From the NCBI RefSeq assembly GCF_000725285.1, contig NZ_CP007161.1:2146213-2210212 (forward strand): 64,000 nt of DNA. Direction: 5' to 3'. This DNA is from Virgibacillus sp. SK37 (lineage in GTDB: Bacteria > Bacillota > Bacilli > Bacillales > Amphibacillaceae). The notes under the pieces were generated by a model, which did not search any database, was not told the origin of the DNA, and saw only the letters and a program-made list of their open reading frames with translations. Shown piece after piece: positions 18,576 through 27,515 of this stretch (the stretch's first letter is position 1; every line of letters starts with the position of its first letter). The translations under genes and the position numbers were made by a program.

Positions 18576-19616
18576 TTATTTATTACCTATAACTAACGTA
18601 GAAATAGTTGGCCCCATTTGCTGTAAAGGGATAACATGATCTACCAATTTTGTTTTTACTGCAGCAAATGGCATACCATACACAACAGCAGACTCTTCAG
18701 CTTCTGAAATAACGATAGTATTTGGATCCTCTTGTTTTAAATGTTTAATGCCATTTGAGCCATCACTCCCCATCCCTGTAAGAATTACTGCGAATTTATT
18801 ACAATGACGGTTCTTTGCAAGGGAGTTGAATAATGCATCAACAGCAGGTCTGTGTCCATGGAGGGGTTCATCTTGCGTTAATTGAATTCTTGTTCCACTT
18901 ACTTTCATATGATAATTGCCAGGAGCTATATAAACAGTGCTTTCACGCAAGCTTTCTCCATCTTCAGCTTCTTTTACGTGGATAGCACAAAGAGAGTTTA
19001 ATCTCTCCGCCAATGATTTGGTGAAACCTGGTGGCATATGCTGCACAATTAGAATAGAAGCAGGCAAATTCCCCGGTAATTGAGTTAGTAGATGCTGTAA
19101 AGCCCGAGGACCACCAGTAGATGTTCCGATAGCAACTATCGTTTTATAATCTCTACGAGGTAGTGTTCTTGGCACTATATTTGATTGTCTAATAGACTGT
19201 CCTTCTTTAGGAAGTTTTATTTCTGCTGCTGTAACTATCTTTTTAATCAATTCTGCTTGTACTTTATCCATATCCATGGAAATTGGCCCAGAAGGCTTTG
19301 TTATAAAATCGACTGCCCCATTAGAAATAGCTTCAATCGTTTTACTGGTTCCCTCCGACGTAAGGCTTGATAGCATAATTACAGGCAAAGGACTGTATTT
19401 CATAATTTCTTGTAATGCTGTCATCCCATCCATCACTGGCATTTGTACATCTAAAGTTACTACATCCGGTTGTAATTGGTTTATTTTCTTAATGCCATCT
19501 TCACCATTTCGAGCAGTACCAATAACGCTAATTCTGTCATCACTTTCTAGAATATCTGTAATAACCTTGCGCATAAAAGCAGAATCGTCAACTATTAGTA
19601 CTCGAATTACACTCAT
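18576..19616 (-). CDS. cheB: Chemotaxis response regulator protein-glutamate methylesterase CheB
   Basis: CheB removes methyl groups from receptors after phosphorylation by CheA. The 346-residue protein has a receiver domain (about 1-120, Asp10, Asp11 and phospho-acceptor Asp56 in VVTLDVQMPVMDG) and a methylesterase domain (about 155-345) with Ser166 in GTSTGGP, His193 in VQHMPPGF and Asp in GMGSDGSNG, so the catalytic triad is intact. It follows flhG by 6 nt. The next gene should be cheA, which is absent. Confidence 0.97.
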   Translation of the reverse strand: MSVIRVLIVDDSAFMRKVITDILESDDRISVIGTARNGEDGIKKINQLQPDVVTLDVQMPVMDGMTALQEIMKYSPLPVIMLSSLTSEGTSKTIEAISNGAVDFITKPSGPISMDMDKVQAELIKKIVTAAEIKLPKEGQSIRQSNIVPRTLPRRDYKTIVAIGTSTGGPRALQHLLTQLPGNLPASILIVQHMPPGFTKSLAERLNSLCAIHVKEAEDGESLRESTVYIAPGNYHMKVSGTRIQLTQDEPLHGHRPAVDALFNSLAKNRHCNKFAVILTGMGSDGSNGIKHLKQEDPNTIVISEAEESAVVYGMPFAAVKTKLVDHVIPLQQMGPTISTLVIGNK

Positions 19617-19622
19617 AGTAAA

Positions 19623-20486
19623 TTACCTCTCTAGTATCAGTTGTTTTAGTTTTTGGACAAATGAACGACTTTGTTTGTCATGCTTTTCTATACCACATTC
19701 TATATATGTCTTTGTTATTTTTTTAATCGCCTTTGTAACAGGTGCTTTTTCATATAGAAGGAGATAAGGCGTTTGTCTCCTAACTGCATTGGAAACGTGT
19801 TTATCTTCAGGAAGAATTCCAAGTACTCTCACTTGCTTATTTAAAAATTGGGTAATAACTTTTGAAAATTTTGCTGCGGCATTCTCCCCATCACGCTCAC
19901 TCTGTGTGCGATTCATAATGAGAGAGATTGGTAAATAAGACTTATAAGCTACAATATGTTTAATTATACTATATCCATCTGTGATAGAAGTAGGCTCCGG
20001 CGTAGTTACCAATATACATTCATCTGAGGCCAACATGAAAAAAATACTATCACTTGTCACACCTGCTCCCATATCAAAGATAATATAGTCATACTCGGAA
20101 GCTACTTGTGTGTATTGCTTGTAAAAATATTCCCGATTTTTTTCAGTCATGGTAAAAAAATCTAATAAACCGGAACCGGCTGCAATATAGGACAAGTTAC
20201 AGGGTCCCTGTTCAATTATATCAAAAATTGATAATTGCTCTTTGAACATATCAATAATGGATTTGCTAGGATCCAATCCAAGTAAAATATTTATATTTCC
20301 CATCCCTATGTCTAAGTCTATAATCAAGACACTTTTTTTCTGTATAAGAAGTTCAAGGGAAAAATTCAAAGCTACATTCGATTTCCCTACTCCCCCTTTT
20401 CCACTGATAACTGAGATCGTTTTTGCTTCCCGACCGTTTCTACTTTTATTCAGGCGTCTACGTAATTCGGTTGCTTGATCATTCAT
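19623..20486 (-). CDS. flhG: MinD-like flagellar ATPase FlhG (YlxH)
   Basis: FlhG is a ParA/MinD-type ATPase that works with FlhF in flagellar placement and C-ring assembly. The 287-residue product starts MNDQATELRRRLNK, which contains the short N-terminal motif that in this family activates the FlhF GTPase, followed by VISGKGGVGKSNVALNFS (deviant Walker A) and YDYIIFDMGAGV. I choose ATG at 20486, inside the end of flhF, because it gives the canonical N-terminus; the frame is open 7 codons further upstream. Confidence 0.95.
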   Translation of the reverse strand: MNDQATELRRRLNKSRNGREAKTISVISGKGGVGKSNVALNFSLELLIQKKSVLIIDLDIGMGNINILLGLDPSKSIIDMFKEQLSIFDIIEQGPCNLSYIAAGSGLLDFFTMTEKNREYFYKQYTQVASEYDYIIFDMGAGVTSDSIFFMLASDECILVTTPEPTSITDGYSIIKHIVAYKSYLPISLIMNRTQSERDGENAAAKFSKVITQFLNKQVRVLGILPEDKHVSNAVRRQTPYLLLYEKAPVTKAIKKITKTYIECGIEKHDKQSRSFVQKLKQLILER

Positions 20487-21600
20487 TAACGATTCTTCCA
20501 AAAACAAAGTCAGTTACTATCTCTGGAGTGGCTTCAAGTAAATCTTCCGGCACATCCTGTCCGTTTGTTATATAACCAATCCCAATTTGTTTTTCTAATG
20601 AAATGGTAAGCATACTTCCAAACTGAGTTGTTTCATCCATTTTAGTAAAAATGATATTTTTTATAGGCAGGGAATTGAATTGGTCATAAATCTCAGTTAA
20701 ATCTCTTGACTTGGCTGTCAAAGCAAGTACCAAATACATCTCTGATTGCATAGCGATCGAAGTAAACTCTTCTATTTCATTAACATACTTCTTATCTCTA
20801 AAATTCCTTCCGGCAGTATCTACAAGAACAAGATCATAATTTTTAAATTTTTCTAAAGCAATCAAATACTCCTTTTTGGAATATGCAACCTCCATTGGTA
20901 CTTCAAGAATTCGGGCATATGTTCTTAACTGCTCGACAGCAGCAATTCGATATGTATCCATAGTGATAAACGCAACTTTCTTATGGTCTTTCAGCATACT
21001 GTTAGCTGCAATCTTTGCAAGTGTTGTTGTTTTTCCGACACCAGTTGGTCCTACAAAATAGACAACTTTGCATTCATAACTGAGACCGGAGAAATTAAGT
21101 TCATTTAACTTTTCTTTCATCTCATTTTTTGTCTCTTTAACTATCATCTTATAGTCAACCAATGTGACATCTTTTAACTTATCAATCACTGAACGGATTA
21201 TTTCAGCAGCTAAATGCGGAGCTACCTCTTGGTCACAAAGATGCTGATATACAAGCTGGAAATCTGCCGGATAATCGTATTTCTCTTCTGCTGATAGCTG
21301 AATTAAACTTTTCAATTGTTTTATCTCATCTAATACTTGGTGATCAGTTGATGGAAACCTATCATGTGTTTCATTGGCAGGCAAAAGTTTATCTTTAACC
21401 ATAGCGGGCTTTTGATTTGACGATACTGGGTCAGGATCAAGGGCTGCTACTACTTCAATTTTTGTTTTTTGAAATAAACCAAGAAATCCACCATGGCGTA
21501 ATTCTTTAGAATTTAATATAACAGCATCTGAACCTAGTTCTTTTCTGATTTCTTTCATCACTTCAGGCATCGTTGGTCCTACATATTTTTTCACCTTCAT
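20479..21600 (-). CDS. flhF: Flagellar SRP-family GTPase FlhF
   Basis: FlhF is the third SRP-type GTPase (with Ffh and FtsY) and influences where flagella are built. The 373-residue protein has a basic N-terminal domain (KKYVGPTMPEVMKEIRKELGSDAVILNSKE), a helical N region (about 110-185) and an NG GTPase domain with [35 protein letters not shown] and TKMDET. It overlaps flhA by 4 nt (ATGA) and flhG by 8 nt, indicating tight coupling. Confidence 0.97.
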   Translation of the reverse strand: MKVKKYVGPTMPEVMKEIRKELGSDAVILNSKELRHGGFLGLFQKTKIEVVAALDPDPVSSNQKPAMVKDKLLPANETHDRFPSTDHQVLDEIKQLKSLIQLSAEEKYDYPADFQLVYQHLCDQEVAPHLAAEIIRSVIDKLKDVTLVDYKMIVKETKNEMKEKLNELNFSGLSYECKVVYFVGPTGVGKTTTLAKIAANSMLKDHKKVAFITMDTYRIAAVEQLRTYARILEVPMEVAYSKKEYLIALEKFKNYDLVLVDTAGRNFRDKKYVNEIEEFTSIAMQSEMYLVLALTAKSRDLTEIYDQFNSLPIKNIIFTKMDETTQFGSMLTISLEKQIGIGYITNGQDVPEDLLEATPEIVTDFVFGRIVNE

Positions 21601-23630
21601 GCGATATTAACAACTCCCACGCTTTGTACTTCCACAGTTGGCTCCAATTCATTATATGAAAGTACCACCACCTGCGGTAAAAACCTTTCCACCAATTGCT
21701 TTAAATACATTCTAATCGCTGGAGAGCATAACAGAATTGCGGTTTCCTCCTGTATGGCAAGTTTCTCCACTTCCTGATGTATGGTTTTAATAATTTCTTG
21801 CTGCATTTCTGGATCTAGAGACAAATAATTCCCATGCTCTGTTTGCTGAATATTTTCTGCTATCATTTTTTCTATCTTTCCCGAAACAGTTATCACCCTT
21901 AAAGACATATCCTCATGCACATATTGCTTCGTAATTTGAGGAGACAATGCTTGGCGTACATATTCAGCCAATAATTCTGTATCATTTGTTAGTTTCGCAA
22001 AATCTGCTAATGATTCAAAAATCACTGGTAAATTACGAATTGAAATATTTTCTTTAAGTAACTTGCTTAAAACCTTTTGTACATCACCAACACTTAGTGG
22101 ATCTGGAGTTACCTCTTCAGCCAATGTCGGATAACTTTCACGTAAATGCTCGATCAGTTGTTTTGTTTCTTCTCTGCCCAAAAGTATATAGGCATATTTC
22201 TTAATTATCTCTGTTATATGTGTAGAAACAACTGAAGGAGGGTCAACAACAGTATAACCCGACAACTCAGCCTCATCTTTATATTCTTCGGTAATCCATT
22301 TTGCGGGAAGGCCAAATGCAGGTTCTTTTGTAGCAATTCCTTCCATATTATCTTCTTCTATATCCGGAGCCATTGCTAAATAATGATCCAGCAACAATTC
22401 ACCTGTTGCTACTTCATTTCCCTTGATCTTTAGTCTGTATTCATTAGGGTTCAGTTGGATATTATCTCTAATCCTTACAACTGGAATGACGATACCGAGC
22501 TCTATAGCCAACTGACGTCTAATCATTATTATTCGATCAAGCAGATCTCCACCCTGGCTACTGTCTGCTAGAGGAATAAGCGCATAACCAAACTCAAATT
22601 CAATTGGGTCCATATTTAAAAGGCTGACTACATTCTCTGAAGATTTCATTGAAGAGCTTTCTGTTAAATCTTCTTCCTCCGGATCTGGGATATCAGGCTC
22701 TGCTGTTTGACGCAGTAATAAATATCCACTTAACGCAAGTAATCCAGCAAGCAATGTCGTCAAAAAGAAATTTATTGGTGTTAATCCAAGTAAAAATATT
22801 GTCCCAGCAGCTATGAACAAAAGTTTAGGATATTGGAGTAACTGACCTGAAACTTCGGTTCCCAAGTTGCCTGTACTTGCAGTTCTGGTAACCACTATGC
22901 CGGTCGCAGTAGAAATTAACAATGCAGGTATTTGGCTAACAAGCCCGTCTCCCACGGTCAAACGCATAAATGTGTTAATCGCTTCCTGGAAGGTCATATC
23001 CATTTGCACCATACCGATAATAAGACCAAAGACAATATTGATAAGAACAATAATTATACCAGCAATCGCGTCCCCTTTTACAAATTTACTGGCCCCATCC
23101 ATTGAACCATGAAAATCTGCTTCATTCTCAACTTTTTCTCTTCGTTCTTTTGCTTGTTGCTCTGAAATTAAACCCGCATTTAAATCTGCATCAATACTCA
23201 TTTGTTTACCTGGCATTGCATCTAATGTAAAACGGGCAGATACTTCAGAAACGCGCTCTGCTCCCTTGGTAATTACTAAAAATTGAATGATGACTAAGAT
23301 TATAAACACGACAAAGCCCACCAGTGGATTTCCACCAATTACGAATGAGCCAAATGTTTCTACAACTCCACCTGCCTGTGCTTCTGAAAGAATGGATCTT
23401 GTTGTGGAAACGTTCAATCCAAGTCTGAATAGAGTTAATAGCAATAAGAGAGTAGGAAAAACAGAAAACTGTAACGCTTCCTGTGTATTCATAGACACTA
23501 ATATTACAATCAAGGCTATCGATATATTACTTAAAATGAGTACACTTAATAACCATCCCGGTAATGGGATGATTAACATGATTATGATTAATATAACGCC
23601 TAAGAGTACAGATAAGTCACGTGCTTTCAT
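21597..23630 (-). CDS. flhA: Flagellar type III export gate protein FlhA
   Basis: FlhA forms the nonameric export gate of the flagellar secretion system. The 677-residue protein has eight N-terminal membrane segments (about 1-325), a conserved cytoplasmic loop (AERVSEVSARFTLDAMPGKQMSID, FHIPEP-like region) and a large C-terminal cytoplasmic domain for chaperone and substrate docking that contains GLPAKWITEEY and ends VVNIA. Length equals the Bacillus protein. It lies between flhB and flhF, overlapping the latter. Confidence 0.98.
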   Translation of the reverse strand: MKARDLSVLLGVILIIIMLIIPLPGWLLSVLILSNISIALIVILVSMNTQEALQFSVFPTLLLLLTLFRLGLNVSTTRSILSEAQAGGVVETFGSFVIGGNPLVGFVVFIILVIIQFLVITKGAERVSEVSARFTLDAMPGKQMSIDADLNAGLISEQQAKERREKVENEADFHGSMDGASKFVKGDAIAGIIIVLINIVFGLIIGMVQMDMTFQEAINTFMRLTVGDGLVSQIPALLISTATGIVVTRTASTGNLGTEVSGQLLQYPKLLFIAAGTIFLLGLTPINFFLTTLLAGLLALSGYLLLRQTAEPDIPDPEEEDLTESSSMKSSENVVSLLNMDPIEFEFGYALIPLADSSQGGDLLDRIIMIRRQLAIELGIVIPVVRIRDNIQLNPNEYRLKIKGNEVATGELLLDHYLAMAPDIEEDNMEGIATKEPAFGLPAKWITEEYKDEAELSGYTVVDPPSVVSTHITEIIKKYAYILLGREETKQLIEHLRESYPTLAEEVTPDPLSVGDVQKVLSKLLKENISIRNLPVIFESLADFAKLTNDTELLAEYVRQALSPQITKQYVHEDMSLRVITVSGKIEKMIAENIQQTEHGNYLSLDPEMQQEIIKTIHQEVEKLAIQEETAILLCSPAIRMYLKQLVERFLPQVVVLSYNELEPTVEVQSVGVVNIA

Positions 23631-23649
23631 TATTATTTCTCCTTATTGC

Positions 23650-24729
23650 TTAAACTTTTCTCTCTAATTTATAGACATAGGCCAATATCTCTGCAACAGC
23701 TTGGAAAAAATCTTCCGGAATTACATCACCTATATCCGTTGCACTGTATAATGCGCGAGCAAGTGGCCGATTCTCTACTGTAATGACATCATTCGCCTTT
23801 GCAACTTCTTTTATCTTTAATGCCACTTGGTCAACACCCTTCGCAAGTATGTACGGGGCGCTTGCTTTTTTTTCATCATACTTAATTGCAATGGCAAAAT
23901 GTGTAGGATTTGTTATCACAACGTCGGCCTGTGGAACTTCACTCATCATTCGACGAGTGGCCATTTGCTTTTGTTTTTCTTTTATCTTAGATTTAATTAA
24001 TGGGTCACCCTCCATATTTTTGTACTCATCTTTTATATCCTGTTTAGACATTTTCATATTTTTTTCAAAATCATACCGTTGATACGCATAATCAAATACC
24101 GATAAAAGTAAAAGTGCGATAGCTGCAGCTACTCCCATAATAATGGTGATCCGTCCAAAGAAACCAAGAGCATTTTCTGCATTTTTAAATGCAAGCATAA
24201 GCATGTCGTCTTTAAAAATCCATATAATCATAAATGTTATAACACCGATAAACGCGATTTTTAATAATGATTTTGCCAGCTCAACCAATGCCCTGACCGA
24301 AAAAATTCTTTTCGCTCCTTGAATGGGATCTATTTTCTTTAAGTCTAACTTTAACGGCTCTGTAGTAAATAGAAAGCCAATCTGCATGAAATTAGAAGCA
24401 AGACCTGCTAAAATGGCTATAATCATAATTGGTGCAAGAAATTTGGCTGCTTCGATTGTTGCTCCACTAAAAACCCGGTGAACTGTTTCTTCAGTTACAT
24501 CCCAATGAATGAATTCTGTAAACGTGTGTTCATATAATGAAGTCATCCCGTTTTTCATAGAGCTGCCAAAAACAACTAGTATAATAAAAGAGAATAAAAG
24601 TAAAATGGCTGTATTAATATCTTGGCTTTTAGCAACCTTTCCTTTTTTTCGTTCATCCTGTCTTTTTTTCGGGGTAGCTTTTTCCGTTTTCTCACCTGCG
24701 AAAAATTGTAGATCCATCCGCAATTGCAA
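23650..24729 (-). CDS. flhB: Flagellar export switch protein FlhB
   Basis: FlhB sets export specificity and cleaves itself at NPTH. The 359-residue product has four membrane segments between about 40 and 220 and a cytoplasmic domain with VVITNPTHFAIAIKYD (Asn274-His277), so autocleavage should occur. I choose TTG at 24729: GGAGGTG lies 6 nt upstream and the resulting MQLRMDLQFFAGEKTEKATPKK matches the family N-terminus. The more upstream TTG at 24744 overlaps the end of fliR and the ribosome binding site itself. Confidence 0.96.
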   Translation of the reverse strand: MQLRMDLQFFAGEKTEKATPKKRQDERKKGKVAKSQDINTAILLLFSFIILVVFGSSMKNGMTSLYEHTFTEFIHWDVTEETVHRVFSGATIEAAKFLAPIMIIAILAGLASNFMQIGFLFTTEPLKLDLKKIDPIQGAKRIFSVRALVELAKSLLKIAFIGVITFMIIWIFKDDMLMLAFKNAENALGFFGRITIIMGVAAAIALLLLSVFDYAYQRYDFEKNMKMSKQDIKDEYKNMEGDPLIKSKIKEKQKQMATRRMMSEVPQADVVITNPTHFAIAIKYDEKKASAPYILAKGVDQVALKIKEVAKANDVITVENRPLARALYSATDIGDVIPEDFFQAVAEILAYVYKLERKV

Positions 24730-24730
24730 C

Positions 24731-25510
24731 TTAAGCACCTCCAAATAACTGCATTAGCTGTCGCATGACTTGAAACATAGATTCAAAAAGCCGGTTAATC
24801 AAGGACACATAGAGACTTAAAAATACGAAAATAGCCATAAAGCTAACGAGTATTTTAAGAGGCAATCCAACAACGAAAACATTTAATTGTGGAACGGTAC
24901 GGGCAATAATACCTAAGGCAACATCTACTAGGAATAAACACCCTACAATTGGAATAGCCATTTGAAATGCGATTAGAAACATTTTGTTAAATGTATCAAT
25001 GACAAAATCAGCAATCGAGCCGTTTTGAAAAGGTATATATGCATCAATCGGGATAAATTGATAACTATTATATATACCATCTATTAATAAATGATGCCCA
25101 TTGACCGATAATAAAAATAAGAGTGCAATAATATAGAAATACTGCCCCATTAAAGGGCTCTGAGCACCTGTTTGGGGGTCCACTACATTCGCAATAGCGA
25201 AACCCATTTGGAAATCGATAAATCCACCTGCAATTTGAATAGCTGATAGGAGTATATAAGCTATTAACCCAACTAGTAAACCTACCATTGCTTCTTTGAC
25301 AACCAATAGAATATATGTACCATCAATTTCTATAACCGAGACGTCTACCGTATAGTAAATAATCAAGGAGAGAAAAAAGCTGAAACCAATTTTAAATGGA
25401 CCAGGAATAGTACGATAAGAAAACAAAGGTAATGTAACAAAAAATGCCGACACTCTAACAAGGATAAGTAAAAAAACAGGTATACTGTTTACGTTAATTA
25501 AATTTAACAT
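24731..25510 (-). CDS. fliR: Flagellar export apparatus protein FliR
   Basis: FliR is part of the FliPQR export core through which flagellar subunits pass. The 259-residue protein is almost entirely hydrophobic with about six membrane segments (for example VFLLILVRVSAFFVTLPLF and FIDFQMGFAIANVVDPQTG, a conserved loop). It ends FGGA, and its last codons contain the ribosome binding site of flhB. Order fliP-fliQ-fliR-flhB is standard. Confidence 0.97.
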   Translation of the reverse strand: MLNLINVNSIPVFLLILVRVSAFFVTLPLFSYRTIPGPFKIGFSFFLSLIIYYTVDVSVIEIDGTYILLVVKEAMVGLLVGLIAYILLSAIQIAGGFIDFQMGFAIANVVDPQTGAQSPLMGQYFYIIALLFLLSVNGHHLLIDGIYNSYQFIPIDAYIPFQNGSIADFVIDTFNKMFLIAFQMAIPIVGCLFLVDVALGIIARTVPQLNVFVVGLPLKILVSFMAIFVFLSLYVSLINRLFESMFQVMRQLMQLFGGA

Positions 25511-25513
25511 ACA

Positions 25514-25783
25514 TTACCCTACAAACTGATTTAAATTTAAAAATAGATTTGCAGTAAACTCTACCATTTTGGACAGCATCCAAGGGCCGAAAAAAACAAG
25601 ACCTACTAATACTGCTACGATCTTCGGGATAAATGCCAGTGTTTGTTCTTGAATTTGGGTGGTGGCCTGAAAAATACTGACCAGAAGACCCACTGCAAGG
25701 GCTAAAATCAATAAAGGGCCAGTTACTAATAGAATCGTGTATATTCCTCTTTCAGCTAATGTTAAAACAAATTCACTACTCAA
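25514..25783 (-). CDS. fliQ: Flagellar export apparatus protein FliQ
   Basis: FliQ is a small hairpin membrane protein of the export gate. From TTG at 25783 (AGGTG 6 nt upstream) the product is 89 residues, beginning MSSEFVLTLAERG, the length and N-terminus known for B. subtilis FliQ. It has two membrane helices (about 15-40 and 50-75) with the conserved QATTQIQEQTLAFIPK loop. A GTG three codons upstream is open but lies in the ribosome binding site. Confidence 0.96.
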   Translation of the reverse strand: MSSEFVLTLAERGIYTILLVTGPLLILALAVGLLVSIFQATTQIQEQTLAFIPKIVAVLVGLVFFGPWMLSKMVEFTANLFLNLNQFVG

Positions 25784-25820
25784 ATGCTTCACCTACTTAT
25801 ATCCAAAATCCATGCAGTCC

Positions 25821-26486
25821 TCAAAAACTATCCAACAATGCATGCGTAATTAAATACCACCCATCCACCAATACAAATAATAAAATTTTGAAAGGTAAAG
25901 AGATCATTACAGGTGGCAGCATCATCATTCCCATGGACATCAGAACACTTGCAACAGCCATATCAATGATTAAAAAAGGCACAAAAATCATGAATCCCAT
26001 TTGAAAGGCGGTTTTTAATTCGCTTATAGCAAATGCTGGTACAAGTGTTGTTAGGGGTATATCCTGTATGGTTTCAGGTTTTTCCAACTGGGAGTAATTC
26101 ATAAATAAAGACAAGTCTTTTTGCCGGGTATGTTTAGCCATAAATTCTTTTAAAGGAAGGCTTGCCTCTTCATAAGCTTGGTCTAGGGAAATCTCTTCAT
26201 CAAATAAAGGTTGTAATGCTTCATCGTATACTTCGTTAAATACGGGTGCCATTATAAAAAAAGTTAAAAATAAAGCTATTCCAATTAAAACCTGATTTGG
26301 CGGCATTTGCTGTGTTGCCAGCGACGTTCTAACAAAAGATAATACGATAATTATTCTAGTAAAACTGGTCATCAATATCAGAATGCCAGGAGCCAGCGAA
26401 AGAACAGTAAATAATAATAATAATTTAACAGAAGTGGCGACATTAGATGGGTCGGCGTCTGAAAACATATTTATGAATTCATTCAT
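25821..26486 (-). CDS. fliP: Flagellar export apparatus protein FliP
   Basis: FliP forms the core ring of the export pore. The 221-residue protein has four membrane segments and the conserved MTSFTRIIIVLSFVRTSLATQQMPPNQVLIGIALFLT block, with ALADLPLTTLVPAFAISELKTAFQMGF-like sequence near residue 150. It overlaps fliZ by 8 nt. The N-terminus lacks the long cleavable signal seen in Proteobacteria, as in Bacillus. Confidence 0.97.
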   Translation of the reverse strand: MNEFINMFSDADPSNVATSVKLLLLFTVLSLAPGILILMTSFTRIIIVLSFVRTSLATQQMPPNQVLIGIALFLTFFIMAPVFNEVYDEALQPLFDEEISLDQAYEEASLPLKEFMAKHTRQKDLSLFMNYSQLEKPETIQDIPLTTLVPAFAISELKTAFQMGFMIFVPFLIIDMAVASVLMSMGMMMLPPVMISLPFKILLFVLVDGWYLITHALLDSF

Positions 26487-27129
26487 GGCTATCTTCCTTG
26501 TCTTTTCTTTGCTGTAACAGATGGCTTCTTTTAGCTTTTAATTTATTCAACTCAGAGGAGAACAATTTATTAAAATCTTGCTTATTATTACCATCATGTT
26601 GAGACTCTTTTTGAAAAATACCTGATAAACCAGTCCCTTGCTTTGCGTGAGTTGTGGTATTTTTATTAACTAGATCATCAATTACTTCCTGGTCAGTTAT
26701 TTCCTCTAATAATTCCACGTTTTCTCCTACGCCCACTAAATAAAATCGATTACCGACACGAACAATTTGCACTGATTTATTTTGTCCTAAGGAGACCCCA
26801 CCCAAATTTTCCAATGCTCTTACCTGATTAAATAATTTATTCCTTTTGCTAAGAAATTTAAGCAGAAGATAAATCAAACCAAGAACGAGAACAAGTGCAA
26901 AAAACATTTTTATCAATTCAATAATGAGTGATCCCTCTTCTTCCTGGTCATTTAACACGGTACTCTCGTTTTCAGTATTTTTATCCTGTGTATCTAACTT
27001 CTCGCAATTGGCCCCTTCTTCCATACAATCATTTACACTGGGGTCTTCAGCACTTACAGTAGTAGAGAATGTGACCATTAAAGTAATTACTATAAGCAAA
27101 CCCGCCAGTTGTTTATACATGTTACTCAC
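26479..27129 (-). CDS. fliZ: Flagellar biosynthesis protein FliZ (FliO family)
   Basis: FliO/FliZ helps assemble the FliP ring. The 216-residue protein starts with a signal peptide (about 1-27, ending TVSA), a variable acidic stretch with two Cys residues (CMEEGANCEKL), a membrane segment (about 68-90, ELIKMFFALVLVLGLIYLLLKFL), and a cytoplasmic domain with LGGVSLGQNKSVQIVRVGNRFYLVGVGENVELL, the FliO signature. It lies between cheY and fliP as in B. subtilis. Confidence 0.92.
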   Translation of the reverse strand: MSNMYKQLAGLLIVITLMVTFSTTVSAEDPSVNDCMEEGANCEKLDTQDKNTENESTVLNDQEEEGSLIIELIKMFFALVLVLGLIYLLLKFLSKRNKLFNQVRALENLGGVSLGQNKSVQIVRVGNRFYLVGVGENVELLEEITDQEVIDDLVNKNTTTHAKQGTGLSGIFQKESQHDGNNKQDFNKLFSSELNKLKAKRSHLLQQRKDKEDSHE

Positions 27130-27134
27130 TGCTT

Positions 27135-27497
27135 TTAGCCTAGAGCCTTTTGGATTGCTTCTATTACTCTATCAGCTTGGAAAGGTTTTACTATAAAGTC
27201 TTTTGCTCCAGCTTGTATGGCATCTATTACCATTGCCTGTTGTCCCATTGCAGAACACATGATAATTACCGCATCCTTATTAATCTCTTTAATTTGCTTC
27301 AAAGCAGTTATTCCATCCATCTCCGGCATGGTTATATCCATTGTTACAAGATCTGGAGTTAACTCCTTATATTTTTCTACTGCCTGAGCCCCATCCTGTG
27401 CTTCACCTACTACTTCAAAACCATTTTTCACCAATATATCTTTTATCATCATCCTCATAAAAGCTGCATCATCAACAACTAAAATACGTTGTGCCAT
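27135..27497 (-). CDS. cheY: Chemotaxis response regulator CheY
   Basis: CheY-P binds the flagellar switch and changes rotation. The 120-residue single receiver domain has Asp9/Asp10 (VVDDAAFMR), phospho-acceptor Asp54 (VTMDITMPEMDG), Thr/Ser in IIMCSAMGQ and Lys in FIVKPF, all needed for signalling. It lies between fliY and fliZ as in B. subtilis. Its usual phosphodonor, CheA, is not encoded in this operon. Confidence 0.97.
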   Translation of the reverse strand: MAQRILVVDDAAFMRMMIKDILVKNGFEVVGEAQDGAQAVEKYKELTPDLVTMDITMPEMDGITALKQIKEINKDAVIIMCSAMGQQAMVIDAIQAGAKDFIVKPFQADRVIEAIQKALG

Positions 27498-27515
27498 TTT
27501 ATCTCCCCCTGTGAG